NCBI GenBank assembly: GCA_017442315.1
Contig: JAFRZX010000062.1
Coordinates: forward strand, 1-64,000
Length of the DNA stretch: 64,000 nt
Reading direction: 5' to 3'
Source: Bacteroidales bacterium
GTDB taxonomy: Bacteria > Bacteroidota > Bacteroidia > Bacteroidales > UBA932
Shown here: positions 36,045 through 44,750 of the stretch, one piece after another
Layout: the number at the start of each line of letters is the position of its first letter
Position numbering within the stretch: position 1 is the stretch's first letter
Program-made: the position numbers and the translations under genes
The notes under the pieces: model-generated
The model's database searches: none
The model's input: only the letters and a program-made list of their open reading frames with translations
Told to the model about the DNA's origin: nothing

Positions 36045-37817
36045 TTATTCCTTACGTTCAGCCTTGGATTCAAGGAAAAGCTCGTCCATCTGCTCCTGAT
36101 CAATATAAGACGGTGAGTCAATCATAACATCGCGACCCTGGTTATTCTTAGGGAAAGCTATATAATCACGTATGGTCTCCTGACCTCCGAACAGAGAGCA
36201 GACACGGTCAAAGCCGAATGCCAGACCTCCATGAGGCGGCGCACCGAACTTGAATGCATTTATGATGAAACCGAACTTATACTCTGCATCCTCCTTGCTG
36301 ATGCCAAGCACCTCGAACATACGCTCCTGCATTGCCGCTTCGTGGATACGGATTGATCCGCCACCAAGTTCAGTTCCATTCAGGACGAAGTCATATGCAT
36401 TGGCACACACCTTTTCGAGATCTTCCTTCCTGTCGCTATAGAACAGTTCCAGATGCTCTGGCTTTGGTGCTGTAAAAGGATGGTGCATTGCATAGAAGCG
36501 CTGCGTCTCATCATCCCATTCAACAAGAGGGAAATCAACAACCCAAAGAGGTGCAAAATTGAACGGATCCCTTAATCCAAGCCTGTTACCCATCTCAATA
36601 CGGAGCACGCCGAGCATGTTCTGGGTCTTCCTCTTCGCACCACAGAGCACGAGCATCATGTCGCCCTTCTTCGCTCCGAGACGGTCTGCAACCGACTGAA
36701 GCTGCTCTGGAGTATAGAACTTATCGACAGAAGACTTGATGGTGCCGTCCTCGTTAAGCTTGATGTAAACGAGTCCTTTAGCACCCACCTGAGGCCTCTT
36801 CACCCACTCAGTGAGTTCGTCAATCTGCTTGCGCGTATAGCCCGCAATACCCTCTACATTGATTGCACCGATATAGTCGACACCATCGAACACAGAGAAT
36901 CCATATCCCTTCATGAGATCGGTAATCTCATGTATCTTCATATCGAAACGGATATCCGGCTTGTCCGAACCATAGAGATCCATAGCGTCATACCAGCTCA
37001 TACGCGGAATACGTTCTGCGATCTCTACACCAAGAACATTCTTGAAAAGAGTCCTCATCATACCTTCAAAGGTATTGAGAACATCCTCCTGCTCCACAAA
37101 TGACATCTCGCAGTCAATCTGTGTAAACTCCGGCTGACGGTCTGCACGGAGGTCCTCATCACGAAAACAACGCACAATCTGGAAATAGCGGTCATAACCG
37201 GCTACCATAAGGAGCTGTTTGAATGTCTGAGGAGACTGAGGAAGGGCATAGAACTGACCTGGATTCATGCGGGAAGGGACAACAAAGTCACGCGCTCCTT
37301 CCGGAGTGGATTTGATCAGATATGGAGTTTCTATCTCTAGGAAATTCTGGGCATCAAGATAATTACGTACTTCATGAGCTATCTGATGACGGATTCTGAG
37401 AGCCTTCTGAAGAGGATTTCTACGAAGATCCAGATAGCGGTATCTGGCTCTGAGTTCTTCTCCACCGTCACTTTCATCTTCTATGGTAAAAGGAGGAGTA
37501 TTCGCCTTATTAAGAACGTTAATGGTCTTGAGGCTGATTTCGATATCTCCTGTAGGCATCTTTGGATTCTTGCTCTGACGCTCTATGACCTCACCAGTCA
37601 CCTGAAGCACCCACTCACGTCCGAGCCCTGAAGCTATGTCTACGAGTTCCTGTGAAGCATGGGCATCAACCACAAGCTGTGTGATTCCGTAACGGTCTCT
37701 GAGATCAACGAATGTCATTCCGCCAAGTTTCCTTGACTTCTGCACCCATCCGGCCAATGTCACTGTCTGGCCGACATTCTCAATGCGGAGTTCTCCGCAG
37801 GTATGTGTTCTGTACAT
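36045..37817 (-). CDS. aspS: Aspartyl-tRNA synthetase
   Basis: This class II synthetase charges tRNA-Asp. The 590-residue bacterial form has the OB-fold anticodon domain ([21 protein letters not shown]), motif 2 around [18 protein letters not shown], the GAD insertion domain at roughly 280-420, and motif 3 in [15 protein letters not shown]. No part is missing. A near-consensus promoter lies directly upstream. The large lipoprotein gene follows on the same strand. Confidence 0.97.
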   Translation of the reverse strand: MYRTHTCGELRIENVGQTVTLAGWVQKSRKLGGMTFVDLRDRYGITQLVVDAHASQELVDIASGLGREWVLQVTGEVIERQSKNPKMPTGDIEISLKTINVLNKANTPPFTIEDESDGGEELRARYRYLDLRRNPLQKALRIRHQIAHEVRNYLDAQNFLEIETPYLIKSTPEGARDFVVPSRMNPGQFYALPQSPQTFKQLLMVAGYDRYFQIVRCFRDEDLRADRQPEFTQIDCEMSFVEQEDVLNTFEGMMRTLFKNVLGVEIAERIPRMSWYDAMDLYGSDKPDIRFDMKIHEITDLMKGYGFSVFDGVDYIGAINVEGIAGYTRKQIDELTEWVKRPQVGAKGLVYIKLNEDGTIKSSVDKFYTPEQLQSVADRLGAKKGDMMLVLCGAKRKTQNMLGVLRIEMGNRLGLRDPFNFAPLWVVDFPLVEWDDETQRFYAMHHPFTAPKPEHLELFYSDRKEDLEKVCANAYDFVLNGTELGGGSIRIHEAAMQERMFEVLGISKEDAEYKFGFIINAFKFGAPPHGGLAFGFDRVCSLFGGQETIRDYIAFPKNNQGRDVMIDSPSYIDQEQMDELFLESKAERKE

Positions 37818-37852
37818 AATATATGTTATTTCAATTTTTCTAATAGAACCCG

Positions 37853-37883
37853 CAAAAATAACAAATAAATCCCTTTCCGCAAA
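37853..37883 (-). promoter_or_regulatory. Promoter of aspS
   Basis: On the minus strand TTTG (37883-37880) and TATTTTTG (37860-37853) are separated by 19 bp, a full Bacteroidota consensus promoter. Transcription would start near 37848. Confidence 0.75.
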
Positions 37884-37922
37884 AACGATAGGAGGAATTT
37901 GTTTAACATATTGTAAATCAAA

Positions 37923-38735
37923 TTATTGCAACACCTCATAAAGCTTTACTGTCCGTAAAGCCTCTGCCACGTCATGTACCCTGAGTATGTCTGCTCCATT
38001 CTGCAAAGCCTTGACATGAAGCACCTGAGTAGCTGACAGCGCTTCTTCCGGAGTGATATTCAAGTATTTATATATCATGCTTTTGCGAGAAACCCCTACA
38101 AGGATCCTTGGAGGTTTCTGCCCGTTTCCGAATGGTCTCCTGAAAGAATCCAGTTCCCTGAGAAGTCTGTAATTCTGCTCAGTATCCTTTGCAAACCCGA
38201 AGCCCGGATCAAGAATCCAGTGCTTTATGCCATATTCCTGTGCACGAAGTGCAAAATGCTCGAAATAAGAGACGACCTGCGCAGTAACATCATGATAATC
38301 ACACATAGACTGCATCGTCATTGAATCCCCACGCTTATGCATGGCAACATATGTCAGTCCTAACCTTCCGACCAAGGGAAGCATTTGCGGATCATCTTCG
38401 CCTGATGAAATGTCATTGACAATGAAGTCTCCTATGAGATCAAAAGTTCTTCCTACAATTTCCGACCAATATGTATCAATTGAAATCCGGGCTGCCGGAA
38501 GATTATTTCTAATGGTTCTAAGCACAGGTTCCAGTCTTTTCCATTCTTCCTCCGGTCCGACAGGACAGGAACCCGGTCTTGTGGAACATGCCCCTATATC
38601 GATGATATCCGCACCTTCGTTCAACATACGTTCCATCCTTTCCATTGCGGACTGCACATCATGACATCTGCTTTGGGAGTAATACGAATCTTCTGTCAGA
38701 TTCAGTATGCCCATTATTTCTATTTTCCTATCCAT
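37923..38735 (-). CDS. folP: Dihydropteroate synthase
   Basis: It joins p-aminobenzoate to 6-hydroxymethyl-dihydropterin diphosphate in folate synthesis and is the target of sulfonamides. The 270-residue protein shows the first signature IMGILNLTEDSYYSQSR (a Bacteroidales-like variant of GILNVTPDSF), then GADIIDIGACSTRPGS, ISIDTYWSEI, VNDISSG, ILDPGFGFAKD and LVGVSRKSMI. It ends the minus-strand side of a divergent pair with rsmA. The start is the first ATG after the -7 element. Confidence 0.94.
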   Translation of the reverse strand: MDRKIEIMGILNLTEDSYYSQSRCHDVQSAMERMERMLNEGADIIDIGACSTRPGSCPVGPEEEWKRLEPVLRTIRNNLPAARISIDTYWSEIVGRTFDLIGDFIVNDISSGEDDPQMLPLVGRLGLTYVAMHKRGDSMTMQSMCDYHDVTAQVVSYFEHFALRAQEYGIKHWILDPGFGFAKDTEQNYRLLRELDSFRRPFGNGQKPPRILVGVSRKSMIYKYLNITPEEALSATQVLHVKALQNGADILRVHDVAEALRTVKLYEVLQ

Positions 38736-38785
38736 GTTTCAATCTATACAGGTATTCCGCATGCGCGAAAATCAACCAACCGGCG

Positions 38786-38823
38786 CAAAGTTATCAATAT
38801 TTGAAGGAAAGAAACTATATTTG
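38786..38823. promoter_or_regulatory. Divergent -7 elements for folP (minus) and rsmA (plus)
   Basis: TAACTTTG on the minus strand (38793-38786) faces folP, and TATATTTG on the plus strand (38816-38823) faces rsmA. Only 22 bp separate the two elements, so the two polymerase sites probably overlap. Neither has a clear -33 element. Confidence 0.5.
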
Positions 38824-38855
38824 CGTGGATTTAAACAGTTTCTTAAAGAAAGAAA

Positions 38856-39662
38856 ATGGAAGTAAGAGCAAAGAAAGCCCTTGGTCAGCACTTTCTGACC
38901 GACCTGTCTATAGCGCAGAGGATAGCAGACGCACTCGTCGTTCCGGAAGGGACCATAATGCCCGCACTGGAAGTAGGACCAGGAATGGGAGTACTGACCC
39001 AATACCTGCTGCAAAGGCCTGAAGTTGACCTGCGCATGGTCGAGATCGACACCGAATCCGTGAACTATCTTCTACTTCACTTTCCACAGGTCAACGGAAA
39101 ACTGCTGGAAGCTGATTTTCTCAGACTGAAGCTTGAGAAGTTCTTTTCAAGCAAGTTCAGCGTCATCGGTAACTTCCCATATAACATATCGTCCCAGATC
39201 TTTTTCAAGATACTGGACTACAAGGAACAGGTGCCTCAGGTAGTATGCATGATACAGAAGGAGGTTGCTGAGCGCATAGCAGAAAAACCTGGCACAAAGA
39301 CATACGGAATACTATCCGTCCTGCTTCAGGCATGGTATGACATCGAATATCTTTTTACCGTAGGAGAAGGAGCCTTCAATCCGCCTCCGAAGGTAAAGTC
39401 AGCGGTCATCAGGCTTGTGCGTAACTCCCGCACATCATTGGGATGTGACGAAGCTCTTTTCAAAACCGTTGTAAAGACCGGTTTCAACCAGCGCCGCAAG
39501 ACCCTGCGCAACTCTCTGAAACCACTTGTCCGCGCCAAGGCAGACCGCTGTGGCTGGAGTGAGGAGCAGATTGCGGAATTTGTCGCAGACCCTGTCTTCG
39601 ACCTGCGGCCTGAACGTCTTGGTGTGGAAGACTTCATTTCCCTGACATTGAAACTGGCATAA
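38856..39662 (+). CDS. rsmA: 16S rRNA (adenine-1518/1519-N6) dimethyltransferase
   Basis: RsmA (KsgA) dimethylates two adenines in the last hairpin of 16S rRNA during small-subunit maturation. The 268-residue protein has the full pattern: KKALGQHFLTD, the SAM-binding EVGPGMGVLT (39-48), VEIDTESV, the catalytic NFPYN (106-110), GEGAFNPPPKVKSAVI and FNQRRKTLRNSL. It heads a plus-strand set with the DUF4252 gene and the flavodoxin-like gene. Confidence 0.96.
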   Translation: MEVRAKKALGQHFLTDLSIAQRIADALVVPEGTIMPALEVGPGMGVLTQYLLQRPEVDLRMVEIDTESVNYLLLHFPQVNGKLLEADFLRLKLEKFFSSKFSVIGNFPYNISSQIFFKILDYKEQVPQVVCMIQKEVAERIAEKPGTKTYGILSVLLQAWYDIEYLFTVGEGAFNPPPKVKSAVIRLVRNSRTSLGCDEALFKTVVKTGFNQRRKTLRNSLKPLVRAKADRCGWSEEQIAEFVADPVFDLRPERLGVEDFISLTLKLA

Positions 39663-39700
39663 TTGATGCTCACGAAGCTGCTCATGTAAAAGTCTCAGAT

Positions 39701-40243
39701 ATGGCAAAAGGAACAAAACGATTTCTATCTTCCATAATAGCAGCCTTGTTCTTCATACATGGCATCGATGCGTATGCCGCAGACAAAAAAGAAAATCTCA
39801 GCCAGATAGAAGCACTGATCGAATCCTCCAAAGAAACAAAAGGAGTCAATGTTGAGAAAATAGAAGGATTTACACTCAAGCTGGCAAAGCCATTCATGAA
39901 GAAAACTCCAATGGCAGCCATTATGAATGATCTCGACAGGATGATAATGTTTTCAATGGAAGATACATCTGCACAGGACGACTCTCTTTTTGTGGATAAG
40001 GCGGAAAAAATACTGAAAGATTATTTCAAAATAACGGAAACCCGCAAAGATGACAGTCTGACATCCATATATATAGATATCTCTCCGGAAGAAAACACAT
40101 TTTCGGAAATGGTAATGTATATCACAAAACCCGGCATCGCCCTAATGATATTCAAAGGAAGTTTTACCTTGGAATCTCTAAAGAAGATGGGAGAACTCTC
40201 GCAGCAGATGGAAGAGAAGGAAAACACTATGGAATCAAAATAA
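39701..40243 (+). CDS. DUF4252-like exported protein
   Basis: The 180-residue protein has a signal peptide (RFLSSIIAALFFIHGIDAYAAD). A domain of about 110 residues follows with LAKPFMKKTPMAAIMNDLDRMIMFSMED and later YIDISPEENTFSEMVMYITK, resembling the DUF4252 family of Bacteroidota. The role of that family is unknown. It follows rsmA by 38 bp and precedes the flavodoxin-like gene by 30 bp, so it is probably co-transcribed with both. Confidence 0.75.
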   Translation: MAKGTKRFLSSIIAALFFIHGIDAYAADKKENLSQIEALIESSKETKGVNVEKIEGFTLKLAKPFMKKTPMAAIMNDLDRMIMFSMEDTSAQDDSLFVDKAEKILKDYFKITETRKDDSLTSIYIDISPEENTFSEMVMYITKPGIALMIFKGSFTLESLKKMGELSQQMEEKENTMESK

Positions 40244-40273
40244 TCAATATAACCCATAACTGATCGACAAACG

Positions 40274-40918
40274 ATGAAGGTAATACTTGTAAACGGCAGT
40301 CCTCACAAAGAAGGATGTACTTACACAGCCCTTAAGGAGGTAGAAAAGGAACTCAATGCAGGAGGTATCGAAACAGAAACCATATGGCTGGGCGTCAAGC
40401 CTATATCCGGCTGTCTCGGATGCGGCCATTGCTGCAAGAGAGGGCCGAACGGAGAAGCTGCAAGTCTAAGATGCTTTATGAACGACACCGTAAATGAATT
40501 CCTCGACAAGGCGGAAAACGCGGACGGTTTCATATTCGGCAGTCCTGTTCATTATGCCGCACTTTCGGGAGCCCTAACATCATTCATGGACAGAGCTTTC
40601 TACGGCAAGGGCAAGATTTTTCGCTATAAACCGGCGGCGGGCATAGTCAGCGCCCGCAGAGGGGGTACCACAGCAGCATTCGACCAGATAAACAAATATT
40701 TCACGATCTCATCAATGCCGGTAGTGTCATCGAAATACTGGAACATGGTGCACGGAAGCACACCTGACCAGGTGCGTCAGGACGAAGAAGGCATGCAGGT
40801 CATGCGAGAACTGGGCCGCAACATGGCATGGCTCCTGAAATGCATCGAAGCAGGACGTGCTGCAGGCATCCCTGATCCTGTCAAGGAAAAACCAGTAATG
40901 ACTAATTTCATCAGATAA
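40274..40918 (+). CDS. Flavodoxin-like NAD(P)H-dependent FMN oxidoreductase
   Basis: The 214-residue protein starts with the FMN phosphate loop MKVILVNGSPHKEGCTY and continues with a Cys-rich segment GCLGCGHCCKRG near 50-61. Then come FGSPVHYAALSGALTSFMDRAF and PAAGIVSARRGG, typical of the NADPH-dependent FMN reductase/iron-sulfur flavoprotein family. The four cysteines could bind an iron-sulfur cluster, as in Isf proteins, though the spacing is not a classic match. The substrate is unknown. Confidence 0.82.
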   Translation: MKVILVNGSPHKEGCTYTALKEVEKELNAGGIETETIWLGVKPISGCLGCGHCCKRGPNGEAASLRCFMNDTVNEFLDKAENADGFIFGSPVHYAALSGALTSFMDRAFYGKGKIFRYKPAAGIVSARRGGTTAAFDQINKYFTISSMPVVSSKYWNMVHGSTPDQVRQDEEGMQVMRELGRNMAWLLKCIEAGRAAGIPDPVKEKPVMTNFIR

Positions 40919-40941
40919 AATATCCGAAATCACAAATCGAC

Positions 40942-40971
40942 ACAGAGGCGGCCCAAAAGGGTCGCCTCTGT
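40942..40971. terminator. Bidirectional terminator, 13-bp stem
   Basis: ACAGAGGCGGCCC (40942-40954) pairs with GGGTCGCCTCTGT (40959-40971) around an AAAA loop, with one G-T pair. It separates the convergent FMN reductase and EF-G paralogue genes. Confidence 0.8.
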
Positions 40972-40995
40972 CGCAGAATATATTGAAATGGAATA

Positions 40996-43149
40996 TTAGT
41001 CTTCCTTCTCTTCCTCAAGATAAGCCTTCAGCAACTTCTCCTGAACATCACCTGGTACAGGCTGGTAATCAGCGAAGTCCATTGTAAAGGTTGCACTACC
41101 TGATGAGAGGGAGCTGAGAGTTGTCGAATAACGATACAGCTCTGCAAGAGGTACGCGGGCCTTGATGGTATCGAATCCCTTGTCAGTACCCATACCTTCA
41201 ATGATGGCACGACGGTTCTGAAGGTCAGACATACATGCACCCATGTACTCGGTAGGAGTAAGGACCTCAACATTATAGATTGGTTCCATGATCTTTGGTC
41301 CTGCAATACGGAATGCCTCCTTGAATGCATTGCGGGCAGCAAGTACGAAAGATATTTCATTTGAATCAACCGGATGCATCTTACCGTCGTAGACATAAAC
41401 GCGGATATCACGTGCAAGCGAACCTGTAAGAGGGCCCTCACTCATTTTCTCGTTGATACCCTTGAGGATTGCAGGCATGAAACGTGCATCGATTGCACCA
41501 CCTACCACGCAGTTGTAATATTCGAGCTTTCCTCCCCATGGAAGGTCATACTCTTCCTTACCCTTGATATTGAGGACAACTTCCTTTCCATCAACCTTGA
41601 AGCGGTTGCCCGGATCGACACCTTCCTGATAAGGAGCGATGAGAAGATGAACCTCACCGAACTGTCCGGCACCACCTGACTGCTTCTTGTGACGATAGTC
41701 TGCGCAAGCGACCTTTGTAATGGTCTCGCGATATGAAATCTTTGGAGCTGAGAATTCGATTTCAAGCTTATTCTCGTTCTGAAGTCTCCATTTGAGTGTG
41801 TTGACATGCTGCTCACCCTGACCCTTGAGAATGGTCTGCTTCATCTCCTTGTGATATTCGATGATGTATGTAGGGTCCTCAGCTGCTATCTTGGCCATAG
41901 CCTCGCTCACCTTCTCTTCATCCTTTGCATCCTTCGCCTTGACAGCGCAACGATATTTATAATGAGGGAATTCGATCTCCTTGTAAGCGATGTCTGTGCC
42001 TGGAGTGCAGAGAGTGACATTTGTCTTTGCTGCACGAAGCTTTACCGTACATCCTATATCACCGGCCATAAGATCTGTAACCTTTTCCTTCTTCTTGCCG
42101 GCTACAGCATAGATTGCAGTGATTCTTTCCTTGTCGCCGGTCTCCGGATTCTCCAGATCCATTCCCTCGGTAAGTTCTCCGGACATAACCTTGAAGTAAG
42201 CCACCTCACCAAGATGCTGTTCCACAGCTGTCTTATATATAAAGAGTGACACAGGAGCTTCCTGTTTGCACTCAACTTCCTTTCCATCCTTTGTTACGCC
42301 TATGCGCTCTGCTGGAGAAGCCGCTGTGCGGATAGTGAACTCCATGAGACGCTTTACTCCGATATCCTTCTTTGCAGAAAGACAGAATACCGGCATCACA
42401 TCACCCTGACGGATACCTATGCCAAGACCCTTTCTGATCTCATCCTCAGAGAGGACTCCCTGCTCGAAGAATGTCTCCATAAGAGTGTCATCATATTCAG
42501 CTGCACGTTCGATAAGAGCATTTCTGAGCTCTTCAGCCTCATCTGCATACTGCGCCGGAATATCAAGATCCTCGCGTTTTCCAGTGTCACCTGCAAAACG
42601 ATAATACTTCATCTTTAGGACATCGATAAAACCGTCAAACTCAGCACCTACGTTCACAGGATACTGGACAACAACAGGCTTGCTGCCGAATGCCTCCTTC
42701 ATTGATTCGAGAGTTGTCTCCCATGACGCCTTCTCACCATCAAGCTGGTTTACAGCTACAATGAGAGGAATCTTGTAATCCTTCGCATAGCGTGAGAATA
42801 TCTGTGTTCCAACCTCAACGCCCTGCTGTGCATTTATTACGAGCACTCCTGTATCGCATACCTTGAATGCAGACACCGCACCTCCCACGAAATCATCAGC
42901 ACCCGGAGTGTCAATGATATTGAATTTAGTGTCCATGAACTCAGCATAAAGCGGGGTTGCATAAATGGACCTCTGGTTGATCTGTTCAATCTCGGAATTG
43001 TCTGAAACGGTATTTTTTGCCTCCACCGTTCCTCTTCTGTCGATGACCTTTCCTTCATAAAGCATAGCTTCAGATAAAGTGGTCTTACCTGACTTTGTGC
43101 TGCCGAGGAGGACCACATTACGAATGTTTCTGGTTGAATAAGCTTTCAT
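40996..43149 (-). CDS. EF-G paralogue with degenerate GTPase motifs (EF-G2-like)
   Basis: The 717-residue protein has the five-domain layout of elongation factor G. G1 is normal (GSTKSGKT, 16-23). The switch I RGIT motif reads RSIY (60-63), so the Mg-binding Thr is Tyr. The G3 motif reads DTPGADDF (80-87), so the catalytic His of DTPGHVDF is Ala. G4 is NQLD instead of NKxD. Bacteroides EF-G2 is a paralogue reported to support translocation without GTP hydrolysis and to matter under starvation and in the gut; this protein has the same kind of losses. The canonical fusA must lie elsewhere. The frame is open to 43188, but MKAYSTRNIRN at 43149 matches the family N-terminus. Confidence 0.88.
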   Translation of the reverse strand: MKAYSTRNIRNVVLLGSTKSGKTTLSEAMLYEGKVIDRRGTVEAKNTVSDNSEIEQINQRSIYATPLYAEFMDTKFNIIDTPGADDFVGGAVSAFKVCDTGVLVINAQQGVEVGTQIFSRYAKDYKIPLIVAVNQLDGEKASWETTLESMKEAFGSKPVVVQYPVNVGAEFDGFIDVLKMKYYRFAGDTGKREDLDIPAQYADEAEELRNALIERAAEYDDTLMETFFEQGVLSEDEIRKGLGIGIRQGDVMPVFCLSAKKDIGVKRLMEFTIRTAASPAERIGVTKDGKEVECKQEAPVSLFIYKTAVEQHLGEVAYFKVMSGELTEGMDLENPETGDKERITAIYAVAGKKKEKVTDLMAGDIGCTVKLRAAKTNVTLCTPGTDIAYKEIEFPHYKYRCAVKAKDAKDEEKVSEAMAKIAAEDPTYIIEYHKEMKQTILKGQGEQHVNTLKWRLQNENKLEIEFSAPKISYRETITKVACADYRHKKQSGGAGQFGEVHLLIAPYQEGVDPGNRFKVDGKEVVLNIKGKEEYDLPWGGKLEYYNCVVGGAIDARFMPAILKGINEKMSEGPLTGSLARDIRVYVYDGKMHPVDSNEISFVLAARNAFKEAFRIAGPKIMEPIYNVEVLTPTEYMGACMSDLQNRRAIIEGMGTDKGFDTIKARVPLAELYRYSTTLSSLSSGSATFTMDFADYQPVPGDVQEKLLKAYLEEEKED

Positions 43150-43211
43150 CAGTTTGTGTGTTATTGTGTTTGTAATTATGTTCTTCACGCGTCAATAAAG
43201 ACACATCCTCG

Positions 43212-43219
43212 CAAATCTA
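43212..43219 (-). promoter_or_regulatory. -7 element upstream of the EF-G paralogue
   Basis: TAGATTTG on the minus strand lies 62 bp before the start codon and would give a leader of about 57 nt. No -33 element is found at the usual spacing, which is consistent with activator control. Confidence 0.45.
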
Positions 43220-43258
43220 ATAAAACAATGTCACAATATCAATATTCCATGCATGATT

Positions 43259-43465
43259 TTAATACGAAAACTTGATAATCCCAGCATATAACGCATCCAC
43301 GACATCCTTCCAATCCATTCCCAAAAACTCATAACATATGTTATCTATTTCAAAATCTTCCAGCCCTAATTCCGAAGAAATGACGGAAATATCCGGAATT
43401 CCTTCTGCCACGCTTCCCGCATTCAGAAGAAATGAACATATTTTTTCATACATACAATCATTCAT
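43259..43465 (-). CDS. Small hypothetical protein (68 residues)
   Basis: The frame reads MNDCMYEKICSFLLNAG and ends AGIIKFSY. The composition is protein-like (amphipathic helices, SELGLEDFEIDNICYEFLGMDW), and the frame fills most of the gap between the EF-G paralogue and the XRE regulator. It could be a small acidic helical protein. The frame is open two codons further to a GTG; the ATG is preferred. No promoter or family was recognised, so it may not be expressed. Confidence 0.45.
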   Translation of the reverse strand: MNDCMYEKICSFLLNAGSVAEGIPDISVISSELGLEDFEIDNICYEFLGMDWKDVVDALYAGIIKFSY

Positions 43466-43580
43466 ATACACTTGCTTTTGTATGCAAAGCTTGAAAAGGA
43501 TGTCTTAAAAAACAAGAATTTGTGACGAAATAAGACTGATTTTTCTCTTTTTTATAGGTTTTGAACTTTTTTTAATCGCC

Positions 43581-43640
43581 TTTTCTTGTCATTCATCGGT
43601 TTTTCTTGTTTATACAGCGTCCCAAGAACTGATATTTTTG
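43581..43640 (+). promoter_or_regulatory. Promoter of the XRE regulator with TTTTCTTGT direct repeats
   Basis: TATTTTTG (43633-43640) is a consensus -7 element with TTTA (43609-43612) 20 bp upstream. TTTTCTTGT occurs at 43581-43589 and 43601-43609, exactly 20 bp apart, and the second copy overlaps the -33 element. A third copy of TTCTTGTT lies inverted at 43511-43518. The layout suggests autoregulation by the downstream gene. Confidence 0.45.
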
Positions 43641-43668
43641 CTTTTAATGAGACAATAATATCGAAGAC

Positions 43669-44055
43669 ATGGACAACTCTTCCATAAAGAATAACATCAG
43701 ACGCATAAGAAAGGCACGCAAGCTTACACAAGAAGATATGGCACACAAGCTCGGCATATCCCTTACAGCATACAGAGACCTGGAAAAAGGCAATACGTCT
43801 GTAGTTAACGGGCATATAATGAAAATAGCCATGCTTCTGAACACATCCACAGAAGAGATTGTATTGGGCTACAAACCGATACAAGCAGAAGGCACAACAG
43901 TCGAAGACGTACACGAAGAGTACAACACCCGCATCACAAACTACGAAAAGCGCATATGTGATCTTGAAAAGATCATATCCATTCTGGAAGAAACCGTCCG
44001 AAGCAAGAATGACATAATCCTCATGCTCAAGAAAAGACTTGATAAGGAAAAATAG
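43669..44055 (+). CDS. XRE-family helix-turn-helix regulator with coiled-coil tail
   Basis: The 128-residue protein has an N-terminal Cro/C1-type helix-turn-helix (about 6-62: IRRIRKARKLTQEDMAHKLGISLTAYRDLEKG, read in two halves, with helix 3 at SLTAYRDLEKG). A C-terminal helix of about 50 residues (NYEKRICDLEKIISILEETV) with heptad hydrophobics should form a coiled coil for dimerisation. Repeated TTTTCTTGT motifs in its promoter are candidate binding sites. The rnhB promoter overlaps its 3' end. The regulated genes other than itself are unknown. Confidence 0.85.
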   Translation: MDNSSIKNNIRRIRKARKLTQEDMAHKLGISLTAYRDLEKGNTSVVNGHIMKIAMLLNTSTEEIVLGYKPIQAEGTTVEDVHEEYNTRITNYEKRICDLEKIISILEETVRSKNDIILMLKKRLDKEK

Positions 44056-44069
44056 TTTGTGTATTTTTG
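44039..44069 (+). promoter_or_regulatory. Promoter of rnhB, giving a nearly leaderless transcript
   Basis: TTG (44039-44041), then 20 bp, then TATTTTTG (44062-44069). The rnhB ATG starts only 5 bp after the -7 element, so transcription would start at or next to the start codon. Confidence 0.55.
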
Positions 44070-44073
44070 CAGG

Positions 44074-44685
44074 ATGCACAACGAAACGCATCTTTTACCA
44101 TATCTCCACGCAGACCTTCTGGAAGCCGGCTGCGATGAAGCCGGACGCGGTCCATTGGCCGGGTCTGTATTCGCAGCGGCAGTCATTCTCCCGATGGACT
44201 TCCATCATCCCCTGCTGAACGATTCGAAGAAAATGACAGAGAAATCAAGGGAGCTGCTCCGTCCGATAATCGAAAGGGAAGCTGTTGCATGGGCTGTGGA
44301 AGAGGTAACGGCAGAAGAAATCGATACGATAAATATCCTTAACGCATCAATTGTCGGAATGCAGAGAGCAGTAAGAAGGCTTGATACAAAACCGGAATAC
44401 CTTATCATTGACGGCAACCGATTCAAGCCTTTCGACGGTTATCAATACCAGTGTATCGTAAAGGGGGATGCAAAATTCGCATCCATTGCAGCAGCTTCCG
44501 TCCTTGCCAAGACGTATCGGGACGAGTATATGAGAAGACTGGCTTTGGAATACCCGCAATACGGATGGGAAAGAAACATGGGTTATCCGACAAAAGAACA
44601 TGTGGATGCTATAATAAAGCATGGTTACACACCTTACCACAGGAAAAGTTTCCATCTGAAGCAGCTTGAACCGACACTTTTCTGA
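44074..44685 (+). CDS. rnhB: Ribonuclease HII
   Basis: It removes ribonucleotides and RNA from RNA-DNA hybrids. The 203-residue protein has the RNase HII signature: [16 protein letters not shown] (catalytic Asp and Glu), [16 protein letters not shown] and [17 protein letters not shown] with further acidic residues. The frame is open 15 bp upstream to a GTG that lies inside the promoter, so the ATG at 44074 is chosen. Confidence 0.95.
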   Translation: MHNETHLLPYLHADLLEAGCDEAGRGPLAGSVFAAAVILPMDFHHPLLNDSKKMTEKSRELLRPIIEREAVAWAVEEVTAEEIDTINILNASIVGMQRAVRRLDTKPEYLIIDGNRFKPFDGYQYQCIVKGDAKFASIAAASVLAKTYRDEYMRRLALEYPQYGWERNMGYPTKEHVDAIIKHGYTPYHRKSFHLKQLEPTLF

Positions 44686-44750
44686 ATTGCACACACGTCA
44701 AGGAACAGATAATCACAATAATGAACATTTTTGACAGAATGAAACCGAAT

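Noticed and set aside
40996-43149. Calling this gene the canonical fusA
   Set aside because: Three of the GTPase motifs are altered at key residues, and the gene is not in the usual rpsL-rpsG-fusA context.
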